A DNA stretch of 64,000 nucleotides from Kocuria marina (GCF_000786655.1 NZ_JROM01000055.1:62001-126000); one strand, 5' to 3'. Positions 46,347 to 55,334 are shown, counted from the stretch's first letter. The notes: generated by a model not told the origin, from the letters alone. A program made the numbers and translations.

Positions 46347-46625
46347 ATGGCCACTCTCACCGCTGTTTCCGCTTGCACCGCCACCGGCTGCGCCTTCAAC
46401 GACAACGGCTGCACCGCCCCCGCCATCACGGTGGGCGGCCAGGGCTCCGAGGCCTCGTGCACCACGTTCATCTCGCTCGACGCCCGCGGTGGCCTGCCCA
46501 CCGCCAACGGCCAGGTGGGCGCGTGCCAGCGCCTCGAGTGCGTACACAACAAGGACCTATTGTGCACCGCCTCCTCGATCGAGGTCACTGCGGACGCCAA
46601 CTGCGCGAGCTACGAAGCCCGCTGA
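46347..46625 (+). CDS. DUF1540 Cys-rich small protein
   Basis: The ATG at 46347 lies 7 nt after AGGAG and gives 92 residues. Eight Cys occur at 10, 15, 22, 38, 60, 65, 73 and 86. They form two similar modules (C-x4-C-x6-C-x15-C and C-x4-C-x7-C-x12-C), as in DUF1540 proteins, which are thought to bind metal. No signal peptide or membrane segment is seen. The long A/T-rich leader with an inverted repeat, and the 24-bp terminator hairpin behind, suggest a well-expressed, separately regulated gene. Metal and role are not known. Confidence 0.8.
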   Translation: MATLTAVSACTATGCAFNDNGCTAPAITVGGQGSEASCTTFISLDARGGLPTANGQVGACQRLECVHNKDLLCTASSIEVTADANCASYEAR

Positions 46626-46650
46626 TCGCGGAGCTCACCGAGTAACAACT

Positions 46651-46702
46651 GCAGACATGAGAGGACCGCGAGTCATGCGACTCGCGGTCCTCTCATGTCT
46701 GC
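46651..46702. terminator. Terminator between DUF1540 and the convergent iron-box gene
   Basis: A perfect 24-bp stem (46651-46674 with 46679-46702) closes on a 4-nt ATGC loop. It is the longest hairpin seen in the window and probably acts in both directions. Confidence 0.85.
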
Positions 46703-46786
46703 AACGATTGATCGAGCCCCGGCAGGTTCACACGACCGCCGGACGGCCTCGGGGTGTGACGCTGCCGCTGGGGTACCGGCGCAGTG

Positions 46787-47677
46787 TCACGCTGCGGCGG
46801 GGGTGCCCAGCAGGGATGCGAGGTTGTCGGCGAGGTCTTGCGCGGACGACGTCGGACGATGGAACGGGACGAAGTAGACGCTGGTAGCGGTCGAACCCTC
46901 GCGCAGAACCGTGACCCCGGTGAGATCCACGTCCACCACGAAATCCCGATTCCGGGTGTGAGCGCACCCGCCGCTCGAGGGCTTACGCGTGAGCAGGTGG
47001 GCGGGGATCCATCCGTTCTCCGCGGCATCGCACATCCCGGCCAGATCGAATGGATCCACGGACACCGCGGCGTCCAGGGCCACGACTTCGGTGTTCACCG
47101 CGGCCATGGAATCCCCGAGCTCGCGGCCGAACGCCCGCACCTGGTCGACGCTCAGTGGCGTGGCACCGGAACCGTCATGAACCACGACCCGTGCCGTGGA
47201 GACGATCGCGAGTCGCCCGGACGCCGTGTCGGCCACGGTCGCCACGAGCTCCGGCAACTCCCCCGCCATGAGGAGTTCGTCGGTCTCGCCCGGGGTCAGC
47301 CACTCGAGACCCGCCAGGAAGTGTGCACTGGCCGCCACGATGCGTACGGAGGGGTCCGGAGCGAACTTGGCGATGTCCACGCGCACGTCCACGGTCTGCC
47401 CCGCCGGGGTCAGCGCAGCGACATCGGGGTGGGGAGCCGCGGCCATGACCATCCGGCCGTCCGGCACGAACCCGTGCGCCAAGCACGGCAGTGTAGGTTG
47501 ACCCTCGAGGCGGTAGGCGACCACGTTCGCTCGGCCCGCGCCCGCGAGCATGCGGTGCGCGAGTGACACGACTCGCCCCGGCACGCCCACGTACCCGAGC
47601 TGTGCACCGTTGTCGGTTCGACCCACGATCGTCCCCGCTTCCGTTGTGACCAATCCCACCGGGCCCGCCGAGAACAT
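46787..47677 (-). CDS. Unrecognised protein under a putative iron box; possible split-barrel heme-utilisation protein
   Basis: The protein has 296 residues from the ATG at 47677 (MFSAGPVGLVTTEAGTIV). The frame is open to 47902, but the iron box lies inside that extension, so the shorter start is preferred. No membrane segment or signal peptide is present. Segments such as DGRMVMAAAPHPDVAAL, SVRIVAASAHFLAGLEWLTPGE and HTRNRDFVVDVDLTGVTVLREG give a faint resemblance to DUF2470/HugZ-like heme-utilisation proteins. I cannot confirm this. An IdeR/DtxR-like box 26 nt upstream suggests iron control. Confidence 0.45.
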   Translation of the reverse strand: MFSAGPVGLVTTEAGTIVGRTDNGAQLGYVGVPGRVVSLAHRMLAGAGRANVVAYRLEGQPTLPCLAHGFVPDGRMVMAAAPHPDVAALTPAGQTVDVRVDIAKFAPDPSVRIVAASAHFLAGLEWLTPGETDELLMAGELPELVATVADTASGRLAIVSTARVVVHDGSGATPLSVDQVRAFGRELGDSMAAVNTEVVALDAAVSVDPFDLAGMCDAAENGWIPAHLLTRKPSSGGCAHTRNRDFVVDVDLTGVTVLREGSTATSVYFVPFHRPTSSAQDLADNLASLLGTPAAA

Positions 47678-47702
47678 CCCGACCGCACCCGATCCGCAAA
47701 AC

Positions 47703-47721
47703 TTAGGAAAGCCTAACCTTT
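47703..47721 (-). promoter_or_regulatory. Putative IdeR/DtxR iron box
   Basis: The 19-bp sequence matches the palindromic consensus TTAGGTTAGGCTAACCTAA at 14 of 19 positions by eye, including TTAGG and CTAACC. It ends 26 nt upstream of the gene at 46787-47677, where a repressor would cover the promoter. A separate perfect repeat (ACCTTT-CAA-AAAGGT, 47716-47730) overlaps its edge. Confidence 0.6.
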
Positions 47722-47782
47722 CAAAAAGGTGGACGGAAGGGTTTGCGACGAATTTGGTCAGATTTTTATGACCTAAACGGAG

Positions 47783-47796
47783 GTGATTCATATCAC
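47783..47796 (+). promoter_or_regulatory. Putative CRP/GlxR-type box upstream of capA
   Basis: GTGA-N6-TCAC matches the core of cAMP-receptor boxes (GlxR in Corynebacterium). It lies 12 bp upstream of the TAGCAT -10 element of capA, between the expected -35 and -10. Confidence 0.4.
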
Positions 47797-47808
47797 GGAC
47801 GTGTGCGA

Positions 47809-47814
47809 TAGCAT
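47809..47814 (+). promoter_or_regulatory. -10 element (TAGCAT) of capA
   Basis: TAGCAT ends 6 nt before the capA ATG, again consistent with a leaderless transcript. Confidence 0.5.
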
Positions 47815-47820
47815 CGCAGC

Positions 47821-49143
47821 ATGCCTCCCCTACCCCTCCGACCCCGTTCATCCCGCGCCGCCCGACGATCACGCTCGCCGCGGATCGCCGGGGCCGCGGC
47901 ACTGACCGGGGTGGCTTTGCTGGTCTCCGGGTGCGGGGCCTCGGGCGGGGATGCCCAGGAGGACGCGGGGCAGGATCCCGGCGCAGCGACGTCGTCCGCC
48001 ACCAGCCGGGCGACGAGCGAGACGGCCCGTGCGAGCGAGCCCGGTAAGGGCCCGGAGTGTCCCGAGGACGCGTGCTTCACCGTGGCGATGACCGGTGATC
48101 TCCTGCTGCACGAAGGCCTGTGGCGCAACTTCGCGGTGGACCCGGCCATGAATGAAGGCAGACACTTCGACTTCGACCCGCTGCTGGCCGGTCAGAAGCC
48201 GTACCTGGACCAGGCCGACGTGGCCATCTGCGAGATGGAGACCCCGGTGGCGCCCAAGGGTGGGCCCTACTCGGCCTACCCGAGCTTCAGTGTGCCGCCG
48301 GAGATCACCGTGGCGGCCAAGAACACGGGTTACGACGCGTGCACGTCCGCGACCAATCACACCGTGGACCGCGGCACCGAGGGCGTGAACCGGACCTTGG
48401 CGACCCTCGACGAGGCGAGCCTCAAGCACACCGGTTCGTACACTTCCGAGCGCGCATCCGAGGAGCCCATGCTGCTGGAGACCCCGGCCGGGACCGTGGC
48501 CGTGGTCACCGGGACCAACAGTCTCAACGGCCAGCGGGCGGAGCACGACTGGCAGGTGGACCGGCTGCGGGACCCCGCCGAGGAGCCGCAGCCCGCGCGA
48601 CAGGATATCGACCGCGCCGTGGCGCAGGCGAAGAAGGCGCGCCAGCAGGGCGCGGACGTGGTGATCGCGGCCATGCACTCGATCATCGAGTACCAGGACG
48701 ACGCCGACGCCGACCAGAAAACTACGGCCCACTCGCTGATCGATTCCGGTGCGTTCGACGCCGTGTACGGTCACGGTTCGCACAGCGTGCAGCCCATCGA
48801 GCACTACAACGGCAAGTGGATCGTCTACGGACTGGGCAACACCGTCACGGAGACATCCCCGGCGTACGAGAACAACAACCAGGGTCTGATCACGCGCTTC
48901 CAGTTCGCGCGCGGGGACGACGGCGGGTGGCGGGTCAGCGACCTGGCCTGGGCACCGAGCTCCAACACCCAGGACGGCCGGTTCCAGTGGTGCTCCACGG
49001 CCTCGGACCAGCCCAACGGTGTGTGCCGCTCCCCGCAGGAGGACCGGCAGATCCGCGAGCGCATCGCGGGGATCATCACCACGGACTCGGCGACGGCGAA
49101 CGGGTTGCGGGAGTGGCGGGTCGCGGAGGAAACGGAAGACTGA
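47821..49143 (+). CDS. CapA-family lipoprotein (PgsA-like metallophosphatase fold)
   Basis: The 440-residue protein has an Arg-rich N-terminus, a hydrophobic stretch and a lipobox with Cys38 (LLVSGC), so it is an exported lipoprotein. A Ser/Thr/Ala linker follows. The CapA domain starts near residue 85 with VAMTGDLLLHEGL. It continues with AICEMETPVAPKGGPY, CTSATNHTVDRG (the NHxxD motif), AAMHSIIEY and YGHGSHSVQP, the His motifs of the poly-gamma-glutamate capsule synthesis family. No capBC synthase genes are near, so a role in a polyglutamate capsule is not supported. Activity on a wall or capsule polymer is possible. Confidence 0.85.
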   Translation: MPPLPLRPRSSRAARRSRSPRIAGAAALTGVALLVSGCGASGGDAQEDAGQDPGAATSSATSRATSETARASEPGKGPECPEDACFTVAMTGDLLLHEGLWRNFAVDPAMNEGRHFDFDPLLAGQKPYLDQADVAICEMETPVAPKGGPYSAYPSFSVPPEITVAAKNTGYDACTSATNHTVDRGTEGVNRTLATLDEASLKHTGSYTSERASEEPMLLETPAGTVAVVTGTNSLNGQRAEHDWQVDRLRDPAEEPQPARQDIDRAVAQAKKARQQGADVVIAAMHSIIEYQDDADADQKTTAHSLIDSGAFDAVYGHGSHSVQPIEHYNGKWIVYGLGNTVTETSPAYENNNQGLITRFQFARGDDGGWRVSDLAWAPSSNTQDGRFQWCSTASDQPNGVCRSPQEDRQIRERIAGIITTDSATANGLREWRVAEETED

Positions 49144-49161
49144 GCGGCGGAACGTCCACGA

Positions 49162-49210
49162 GAGAAGGCCGGTTCCACGACCCCGTGAGGGTCCCGGAAC
49201 CGGCCTTCTC
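49162..49210. terminator. Terminator between capA and gatB
   Basis: A perfect 15-bp repeat (49162-49176 with 49196-49210) encloses a smaller inner repeat. It lies between convergent genes. Confidence 0.8.
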
Positions 49211-49230
49211 CGTGCTCGTGACGGGGGGCG

Positions 49231-50736
49231 TCAGCCCTGCACGCCGAGCTTCCCCAGGATGATCTGGCGCACGCGTCCGGCGTCCGCCTGGCCGCGCGTG
49301 GCCTTCATGACCGGTCCGATCAGGGCGCCCACGGCCTGGACCTTGCCGCCCTTGATCTTCTCGACCACGTCCGGCATCTGGGCCATGGCGTCGTCCACGG
49401 CTGCGGTGAGGGCGCCGTCGTCGGAGACGACCGCGAGCCCGCGGGACTCCACGATCTCCGCCGGGGTGCCCTCACCCTCGACCACGAAACCGAGGACCTT
49501 CTTGGCCAGCTTGTCGTTGATCTTGCCGCCGTCGATCAGCCCGTTGAGTTCGACCACGTGGGCCGGGGTCACGGGCAGGTCCGCGATCTCGACCTCGCGC
49601 TGCTTGGCGAGGCGGGCGATCTCACCCATCCACCACTTGCGCGCCACGGCGGCGGAGGCGCCCGCGGCAATGGTCTGCTCGATCTCGTCCAGCACACCCG
49701 CGTTGACGACGTCGCGGAACTCCTCGTCCGTGTACCCCCAGTCCGCCTTCAGCCGCTTGCGGCGCTCGGCGGGGGGCTCGGGAAGGCTCGCGCGCAGTTC
49801 CTCGATCCAGTCCGCCGTGGTCACCACGGGCACCAGGTCCGGTTCGGGGAAATAGCGGTAGTCGTCCGCGTCCGACTTGGGCCGCCCCGCGGTCGTGGAC
49901 CGGGTGTCCTCGTGCCAGAAGCGGGTCTCCTGCGTGACCTTCACCCCCGCGGCGAGCACGGCGGCGTGGCGCTGGATCTCGTAGCGCACGGTGCGCTCCA
50001 CGGCGCGCAGCGAGTTCACGTTCTTCGTCTCCGAGCGCGTGCCGAACTGCGTGGCGCCCTTGGGCATCAGAGACACGTTCGCGTCGCAGCGCACGTTGCC
50101 GCGCTCCATGCGGGCGTCCGAGATGCCGAGGTTCTTCACGATCTCGCGGATCGCGGCCACGTAGGCGCGGGCCAGTTCCGGCGCCCGCTCCCCCGCACCC
50201 ACGATGGGCTTGGTCACGATCTCGATGAGCGGCACACCTGCGCGGTTGTAGTCCACCAGGGAGTACTGCGCGTTCTGGATCCGCCCGGCATCCCCGCCCA
50301 TGTGGGTCAGCTTGCCGGCGTCCTCCTCCATGTGGGCGCGCTCGATCTCCACGCGGAACTCCGTGCCGTCCTCCAGCTCGAGGTCCAGGTGCCCGTCGAA
50401 CGCGATGGGCTCGTCGAACTGCGAGGTCTGGAAGTTCTTGGGGGTGTCCGGGTAGAAGTAGTTCTTCCGTGCGAAGTGGCACTTCTGCGCGATCGAGCAG
50501 TTCAGCGCGAGACCGAGCTTGATCGCGGATTCCACTGCCTTGCCGTTGACCACCGGCAGCACGCCGGGCAGCCCCAGGGACACCGGGGTCACGTTGGTGT
50601 TGGGCTCGTCCCCAAAGGTGTTGGGGGCGGCATCGAACATCTTGGTCTTGGTGTTCAGCTCCACGTGCACCTCGAACCCCAGGACGGGGTCGAAGCGCTC
50701 GAGGGCTTCCTCGAAGGACAGCACGTCCTGGCTCAT
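49231..50736 (-). CDS. gatB: Asp/Glu-tRNA(Asn/Gln) amidotransferase subunit B
   Basis: GatB binds the mischarged tRNA and phosphorylates its acyl group; GatCAB then makes Gln-tRNA(Gln) (and Asn-tRNA(Asn)). The 501-residue protein has GFEVHVELNTKTKMFD, LGLPGVLPVVN, HMGGDAGRIQNAQYSLVDYNRAGVPLIEIVTKP and the C-terminal YqeY-like domain (GKINDKLAKKVLGFVVEGEGTPAEIVES). The ATG at 50736 shares one base with the gatA stop (TGATG). Longer GTG start at 50739 is also possible. Confidence 0.95.
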   Translation of the reverse strand: MSQDVLSFEEALERFDPVLGFEVHVELNTKTKMFDAAPNTFGDEPNTNVTPVSLGLPGVLPVVNGKAVESAIKLGLALNCSIAQKCHFARKNYFYPDTPKNFQTSQFDEPIAFDGHLDLELEDGTEFRVEIERAHMEEDAGKLTHMGGDAGRIQNAQYSLVDYNRAGVPLIEIVTKPIVGAGERAPELARAYVAAIREIVKNLGISDARMERGNVRCDANVSLMPKGATQFGTRSETKNVNSLRAVERTVRYEIQRHAAVLAAGVKVTQETRFWHEDTRSTTAGRPKSDADDYRYFPEPDLVPVVTTADWIEELRASLPEPPAERRKRLKADWGYTDEEFRDVVNAGVLDEIEQTIAAGASAAVARKWWMGEIARLAKQREVEIADLPVTPAHVVELNGLIDGGKINDKLAKKVLGFVVEGEGTPAEIVESRGLAVVSDDGALTAAVDDAMAQMPDVVEKIKGGKVQAVGALIGPVMKATRGQADAGRVRQIILGKLGVQG

Positions 50737-52337
50737 CACTTGCCTCCCTGCGCGGCAGTGGCCGCAAAGTCACGAACGGTGGCGGTCACGTCGGCGCGTT
50801 CCCGCCACAGCGGCCCGCCCCACTGCTCGGTGAGCAACCGCTCCAGACCGGCCCCGGCGCGGTACACGCGGGCGTCCTCGCGCGCCGGTGCCATGAACTG
50901 GATCCCCACGGGCAGCCCGTCCTCCGGTGCCAGGCCGCCCGGCAGGGAGATCGCGGGGATCCCCGCGAGGTTGGTGGGGATCGTGGCAATGTCGTTCAGG
51001 TACATCTGCATGGGATCCGCGGACTCGTCCACGCCCCCGATGTCGAACGCGGTGGTGGGCGCGGTGGGCGAGATCAGCACGTCCGCCTTCTCAAACGCCG
51101 CCGCGAAATCGCGCTGTACGAGCGTGCGCACCTGCTGCGCGGAACCGTAGTACGCGTCGTAGTACCCCGCGGACAGCGCGTACGTCCCCAGGATGATCCG
51201 GCGCTTGACCTCGTCCCCGAAGCCTGCGGCGCGGGACGCGCTCATGACCTTCTCGATGGTGGGAGTGCCCTCGGGAGTGACGCGCAGACCGAAGCGCACG
51301 CCGTCGTACTTGGCCAGGTTGGAGGAGACCTCCGAGGACATGATCAGGTAATAGGCACCCAGCGCGTACTCGAAGTTGGGCGTCTGGACGTCCACGATCT
51401 CGGCGCCCGCGGCGCGCAGGAGTTCGAGGGACTCCTCGAAGCGCTGCTGCACACCGGCCTGGAAACCCTCGCCGCTCAGCTGCTGGACCACGCCCACGCG
51501 CAGCCCCTTGAGCCCGCCCTCGGCAGATCCCTCGCGCGCGGCGCGGGCGTAGGAGCCCACGGGATCCGTCAGCGAAGTGGAGTCGGCGGGATCGTGACCG
51601 CCCACGACCTCGTGCAACAGCGCGGCGTCGAGCACCGTGCGGGAGCACGGGCCCACCTGGTCGAGCGAGGACGCCATGGCAATCACGCCGTAACGGGACA
51701 CCGAACCGTACGTGGGCTTGACGCCCACCGTGCCGGTCACGGCCGCGGGCTGGCGGATGGAGCCACCGGTATCCGTGCCCAGGGCCAGGGGCGCCTGGAA
51801 CGCGGAGACCGCGGCGGCGGAACCGCCACCGGAACCGCCCGGGATCTTGCGCAGGTCCCACGGGTTGCGCGTGGGACCGAACGCCGAGTGCTCGGTGGAC
51901 GAACCCATGGCGAACTCGTCCAGGTTGGTCTTGCCCAGGATGGGCATGCGCGCCGCACGCAGCTTGCGGGTCACCGTGCCGTCGTACGGGCTCATCCAAC
52001 CCTCGAGCATCCGGGACGCCGCCGTGGTGGGCTGGCCCTTGGTCACGATGAGGTCCTTGACCGCCACGGGCACACCCGCGAGCTCGGGCAACTGCTCACC
52101 CTTGGCGCGTGCCTCGTCCACACCACGGGCCACGTCCAGGGCCTCCTCGCGGTTGCGGTGCAGGAACGCGTTCAGCCCGTCGGTCCCGCGCGAGCGGTCC
52201 TGGGCGTCCAGCGGGGTGCCGTCCGTGGCCTCGATCTGCTCGAGGTGCGCGGTCACGGCGTCCACCGAGGAGACCTCACCGGAGGCCAGCTTGGCCGCGA
52301 GGTCCGCGGCGGACAGTTCTACGATGCGCTCGCTCAT
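50736..52337 (-). CDS. gatA: Asp/Glu-tRNA(Asn/Gln) amidotransferase subunit A
   Basis: GatA is the amidase that frees ammonia from glutamine. The 533-residue protein has the amidase signature: catalytic Lys in [11 protein letters not shown], then [32 protein letters not shown] with the two Ser. [13 protein letters not shown] is typical of GatA. The ATG at 52337 follows GGGGAG at a good distance. A GTG at 52343 overlapping the gatC stop is the alternative. The operon order is gatC-gatA-gatB. Confidence 0.95.
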   Translation of the reverse strand: MSERIVELSAADLAAKLASGEVSSVDAVTAHLEQIEATDGTPLDAQDRSRGTDGLNAFLHRNREEALDVARGVDEARAKGEQLPELAGVPVAVKDLIVTKGQPTTAASRMLEGWMSPYDGTVTRKLRAARMPILGKTNLDEFAMGSSTEHSAFGPTRNPWDLRKIPGGSGGGSAAAVSAFQAPLALGTDTGGSIRQPAAVTGTVGVKPTYGSVSRYGVIAMASSLDQVGPCSRTVLDAALLHEVVGGHDPADSTSLTDPVGSYARAAREGSAEGGLKGLRVGVVQQLSGEGFQAGVQQRFEESLELLRAAGAEIVDVQTPNFEYALGAYYLIMSSEVSSNLAKYDGVRFGLRVTPEGTPTIEKVMSASRAAGFGDEVKRRIILGTYALSAGYYDAYYGSAQQVRTLVQRDFAAAFEKADVLISPTAPTTAFDIGGVDESADPMQMYLNDIATIPTNLAGIPAISLPGGLAPEDGLPVGIQFMAPAREDARVYRAGAGLERLLTEQWGGPLWRERADVTATVRDFAATAAQGGK

Positions 52338-52339
52338 GC

Positions 52340-52636
52340 TCACTCCCCGTCCAGGATCGCCGGGACCCGGAACTTGCCGTCCTGGCTGTCCGGTGCGTTG
52401 CTCAGGGCTTCCTCCTGCGTGAGGGTCTCCCCCACCACGTCCTCGCGGAAGACGTTGTGCAACGGCAGGGGGTGGCTCGTGGCGGGGACGTCGTCCCCGG
52501 CGGCTTGGCTGACCGAGGCCACGGATTCGACGATGAGATCGAGTTCACCGGCCACACGGGCCAGTTCCTCGTCCGACATCTCGATGCGCGCGAGTTCGGC
52601 CAGGTGCCCCACCTGCTCGCGATTGATCGCAGACAT
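52340..52636 (-). CDS. gatC: Asp/Glu-tRNA(Asn/Gln) amidotransferase subunit C
   Basis: GatC is a 98-residue helper that wraps between GatA and GatB. Its family start ([33 protein letters not shown]) and end ([10 protein letters not shown]) are seen. AGGAG lies about 6 nt before the ATG. A TAGACT element at 52672-52677 (minus strand) is a likely -10 of the operon. Confidence 0.93.
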   Translation of the reverse strand: MSAINREQVGHLAELARIEMSDEELARVAGELDLIVESVASVSQAAGDDVPATSHPLPLHNVFREDVVGETLTQEEALSNAPDSQDGKFRVPAILDGE

Positions 52637-52671
52637 GCATGCTCCTGGTATTCGCTGATTGGTTCCGATCC

Positions 52672-52677
52672 AGTCTA
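52672..52677 (-). promoter_or_regulatory. Candidate -10 element (TAGACT) of the gat operon
   Basis: TAGACT on the minus strand would give a leader of about 30 nt before gatC. A TACCCT on the plus strand (52687-52692) may serve the divergent gene. Confidence 0.45.
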
Positions 52678-52742
52678 GCGAGCGCCTACCCTGGACTCAG
52701 CACTCCCGTTCTCCCGCCGATCTCCCGAAGGGGTCCCACTTC

Positions 52743-53300
52743 GTGGCTCAGTCCTCCGCCCGTTCATCACGACGCCGCTCCACGCCTTCCAAGGGCACCT
52801 CCCGGATGACCCGGGCGGACGCCGCGCGCGCCCGCGCGGATCACGACAACGCGTGGCGCCAGTGGGTCTCGGACTCCGCCGTGGAGACCGTGGACACCGC
52901 ACTGAGCCACGTCCAGGCGGTCGTGGAGGAACAGGTGCGCCAGTACGGAGCATTCCCGGCCTTCCTGGTCACCGGCGCCAAGGACGGGGAGTTCGAACTG
53001 GATTCGGTGGACCCGTCTCGCGTGAACGATCTGGCCCCCCAGGATGTGCTGGCCGAACTGCGGGACATCGCGCGCGAGAAGGCCTCCGGATTGCTCGTCG
53101 CCGCACTGGCCTACCCCGCCACCCTCCCGGACCGCTCCGGTGCCACCGCGGTGATCGTGGAGGTCGCCCACCGCGAACGGCTCAGCCTGGAAGTTATCCA
53201 GGAATACAATGTCGTGGAGGCCAAGGGCCGCACGTTCGTGAACTTTGGCGATCCGCACACGGATCGAGCGGATCCGTGGTTGTTCGCGGTGCGTGACTGA
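52743..53300 (+). CDS. Unrecognised small soluble protein
   Basis: A GTG at 52743, after AAGGGG, gives 185 residues; the in-frame start at 52659 lacks support. The first 25 residues are rich in Ser and Arg, and the rest is an alpha/beta domain with no membrane segment. Features visible are a helix-rich N-terminus (TALSHVQAVVEEQVRQYGAFPAFLVTG), a strand pair (SGATAVIVEVAHRERLSLEVIQEYNVVEAKGR) and a C-terminal DPHTDRADPWLF motif. No family was recognised. It sits between the gat operon and the cation antiporter with no clear operon link. Confidence 0.65.
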   Translation: MAQSSARSSRRRSTPSKGTSRMTRADAARARADHDNAWRQWVSDSAVETVDTALSHVQAVVEEQVRQYGAFPAFLVTGAKDGEFELDSVDPSRVNDLAPQDVLAELRDIAREKASGLLVAALAYPATLPDRSGATAVIVEVAHRERLSLEVIQEYNVVEAKGRTFVNFGDPHTDRADPWLFAVRD

Positions 53301-53412
53301 GACCCGGACATCGCCTCCCCCGACGGGACGACCCGTCAGCACATCCACGTTTTGGGGACGACCCCGCCCGGACCGGGGCGCGCACAGTCCCGAGAATCGA
53401 GCTGACGCTTCC

Positions 53413-54564
53413 ATGTCCCCCATATGTCGTTCCATCCTAACTCCGGGAGCCCTGGCCCGCGTGATCGCGGGATGGGGATTCTTCGTGCTGCTTCAACTCT
53501 CCGGCTCGCTGCTGGCCCCACCCGTGTCCTCCCCGCTGCTCGTGGGGGCGCTCGTGGTGATCGTGGGCGTGATCCTGTACGCGGCCACGGGCGTCGTGCG
53601 GCAGGCCGAACACCTGGCCCACCGACTCGGCGATCCGTACGGTTCGCTGGTGCTGACCCTGTCCATCGTCGTGATCGAGGTGGTGTTGATCTCCGCGGTC
53701 ATGCTGGGCCCCGGTGAGCACGCCACGATCGCGCGGGACTCCGTGATGGCCGTGGCCATGATCATCCTCAACCTGGTAATCGGTCTGTGCCTGCTCGTGG
53801 GCGGCCTCAAGCACGGGGACATGGCCCACAATCGGACGGGAACCTCCAACTACCTGGCGCTGCTCGTGGTCCTGAGCGCCCTGACCTTCGTGCTACCCGC
53901 GGCGCTCGGCACCGACGGCGCGTACCAGCCGTGGCAGGAGATCTCCATCATCGCAGTCACCGTGGCGATCTACGCGTTCTTCCTGTACCGACAGACGGGC
54001 GCGCAGGCCGTGGACTTCACCGAAGTGGACCCCCGGTTGCGCCCGGGTCCGGAGACCGCGGCCCGGGAGACGACGACGCATCCTTCCCTGCGCTCGGTCC
54101 TGGCCGAGCACCGCACCGAGATCCTCGCGCGCCTGGCATTGCTCGTGATCACCGTGGTGCCCATCGTGGTGCTGTCCCACGATATGGCCTCCCTGTTGGA
54201 CGATGGGCTCGGCCGTGTGGGGGCACCGCCCGCGCTGGCCGGCGCGCTGATCGCGGCCATCGTGTTCCTGCCCGAATCCCTCACCGCGTTGCGCGCCGCC
54301 CTGGCCGGGGAGATCCAGCGCGTGAGCAACCTGTGCCACGGGGCGCTGGTGTCCACGGTGGGGCTGACCATCCCGGCGATACTCGTGATCGGGCTGCTCA
54401 CCGATCAAACGGTCGTGCTCGCCGAGAGCCCCGCGAACCTGGCGCTGCTCGGGATCACGCTGGGGCTGTCCCTCACCACGTTCGCATCCTCCAGGGTCAC
54501 GTCGATCCACGGTGCGGCGCACCTGGTGATCTTCGCGGCCTACGGGATCGCGGTGTTCTCCTGA
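53413..54564 (+). CDS. chaA: Calcium/proton antiporter (ChaA/CAX family)
   Basis: The 383-residue protein has about 11 hydrophobic helices and the repeated acidic signature of cation exchangers. The first repeat has GSLVLTLSIVVIEVVLIS, then MILNLVIGLCLLVGGLKHG; the second has AAIVFLPESLTALRAALAGEIQRVSN. It exports Ca2+ (or Na+/K+) in exchange for protons and so protects against alkaline or high-calcium conditions. The ATG at 53413 has only a weak upstream purine run. The 112-bp gap to the previous gene has GC-rich dyads but no clear promoter. Confidence 0.9.
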   Translation: MSPICRSILTPGALARVIAGWGFFVLLQLSGSLLAPPVSSPLLVGALVVIVGVILYAATGVVRQAEHLAHRLGDPYGSLVLTLSIVVIEVVLISAVMLGPGEHATIARDSVMAVAMIILNLVIGLCLLVGGLKHGDMAHNRTGTSNYLALLVVLSALTFVLPAALGTDGAYQPWQEISIIAVTVAIYAFFLYRQTGAQAVDFTEVDPRLRPGPETAARETTTHPSLRSVLAEHRTEILARLALLVITVVPIVVLSHDMASLLDDGLGRVGAPPALAGALIAAIVFLPESLTALRAALAGEIQRVSNLCHGALVSTVGLTIPAILVIGLLTDQTVVLAESPANLALLGITLGLSLTTFASSRVTSIHGAAHLVIFAAYGIAVFS

Positions 54565-54571
54565 TGCGCGA

Positions 54572-54602
54572 CTGACCCCGCTGGGAGGCCCAGCGGGGTC
54601 AG
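54572..54602. terminator. Terminator between chaA and the maleylpyruvate isomerase-like gene
   Basis: A perfect 14-bp stem (54572-54585 with 54589-54602) has a 3-nt loop and lies between convergent genes. Confidence 0.8.
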
Positions 54603-54628
54603 TCCGACAGCGGATCAGCGGGCCGCGT

Positions 54629-55327
54629 TCACCACGCGGGGAGCTCGGGCAGGGCGCCCTCGGACTCCACGAACTCGTCGTCACCGCGGGCCAGCCACCG
54701 CAGCATGCCCTCGCGGTCGGAGGTGATGAGCTGACCGCCGTCGCCGATGATCCACTCGTCCCGCTCCTCGGTGCGCAGGGTCATCCCCGGGGCACCCTTG
54801 GCCCGCATGGTGCGCACCGCGGCCTCCACGGCGTTGAGCAGGGAGTCCGGGTCCGCTTCCGCCACGGTCCACGTGGTGTCCAGGTCGTGGTGGTGCACCA
54901 CGACCTCCGCGATCCGCACCGCGGGCACGGACGTGGCCGGGACGGGCTTATCGTGCAGGTCGAGCTCTTCGGTGACGATGTCGCCCTTGAGACGCTCGCA
55001 CTGCTCGGCGAAGAACTGCGCGTTCTGCTTGAAGGTCTCGATCAGCTCGTCCTTGGGCAGCGCGGCGAGCTCGTCGATCTCCTGCTCGCGCGCCTCGTGG
55101 GACTCGTAGGGCTGCTGCGGTTCACCCGTGGTGGCCCAGTCGATGAGCTTGACCAGGGCGCGGGCGTTGGAGGCCAGGTGCGCGATCACGTGCGCGCGGT
55201 CCCAACCCTCGCACAGGGTGGGGCCCACCATTTCTTCGTCCGAGAGGGACTCCACGGTCGCGAGGAACATGTCGGTCTCCCGCCTCAGACGGGAGAGGTC
55301 GGAGTTGAGGCGTGCCGGATTCATCAT
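54629..55327 (-). CDS. Maleylpyruvate isomerase-fold, mycothiol-dependent enzyme family protein
   Basis: The protein has 232 residues from the first of two ATGs at 55327. The N-terminal DinB-like helical bundle has LCEGWDRAHVIAHLASNARAL, including the metal-binding His, and the later ligands are in AVRIAEVVVHHHDLDTTW. This is the TIGR03083/mycothiol-dependent maleylpyruvate isomerase N-terminal pattern. Proteins with it open or conjugate substrates using mycothiol. The substrate is unknown and no gentisate pathway genes are near. A TACAGT element 7 nt upstream supports a leaderless start. Confidence 0.82.
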   Translation of the reverse strand: MMNPARLNSDLSRLRRETDMFLATVESLSDEEMVGPTLCEGWDRAHVIAHLASNARALVKLIDWATTGEPQQPYESHEAREQEIDELAALPKDELIETFKQNAQFFAEQCERLKGDIVTEELDLHDKPVPATSVPAVRIAEVVVHHHDLDTTWTVAEADPDSLLNAVEAAVRTMRAKGAPGMTLRTEERDEWIIGDGGQLITSDREGMLRWLARGDDEFVESEGALPELPAW

Positions 55328-55334
55328 GGCTCCC

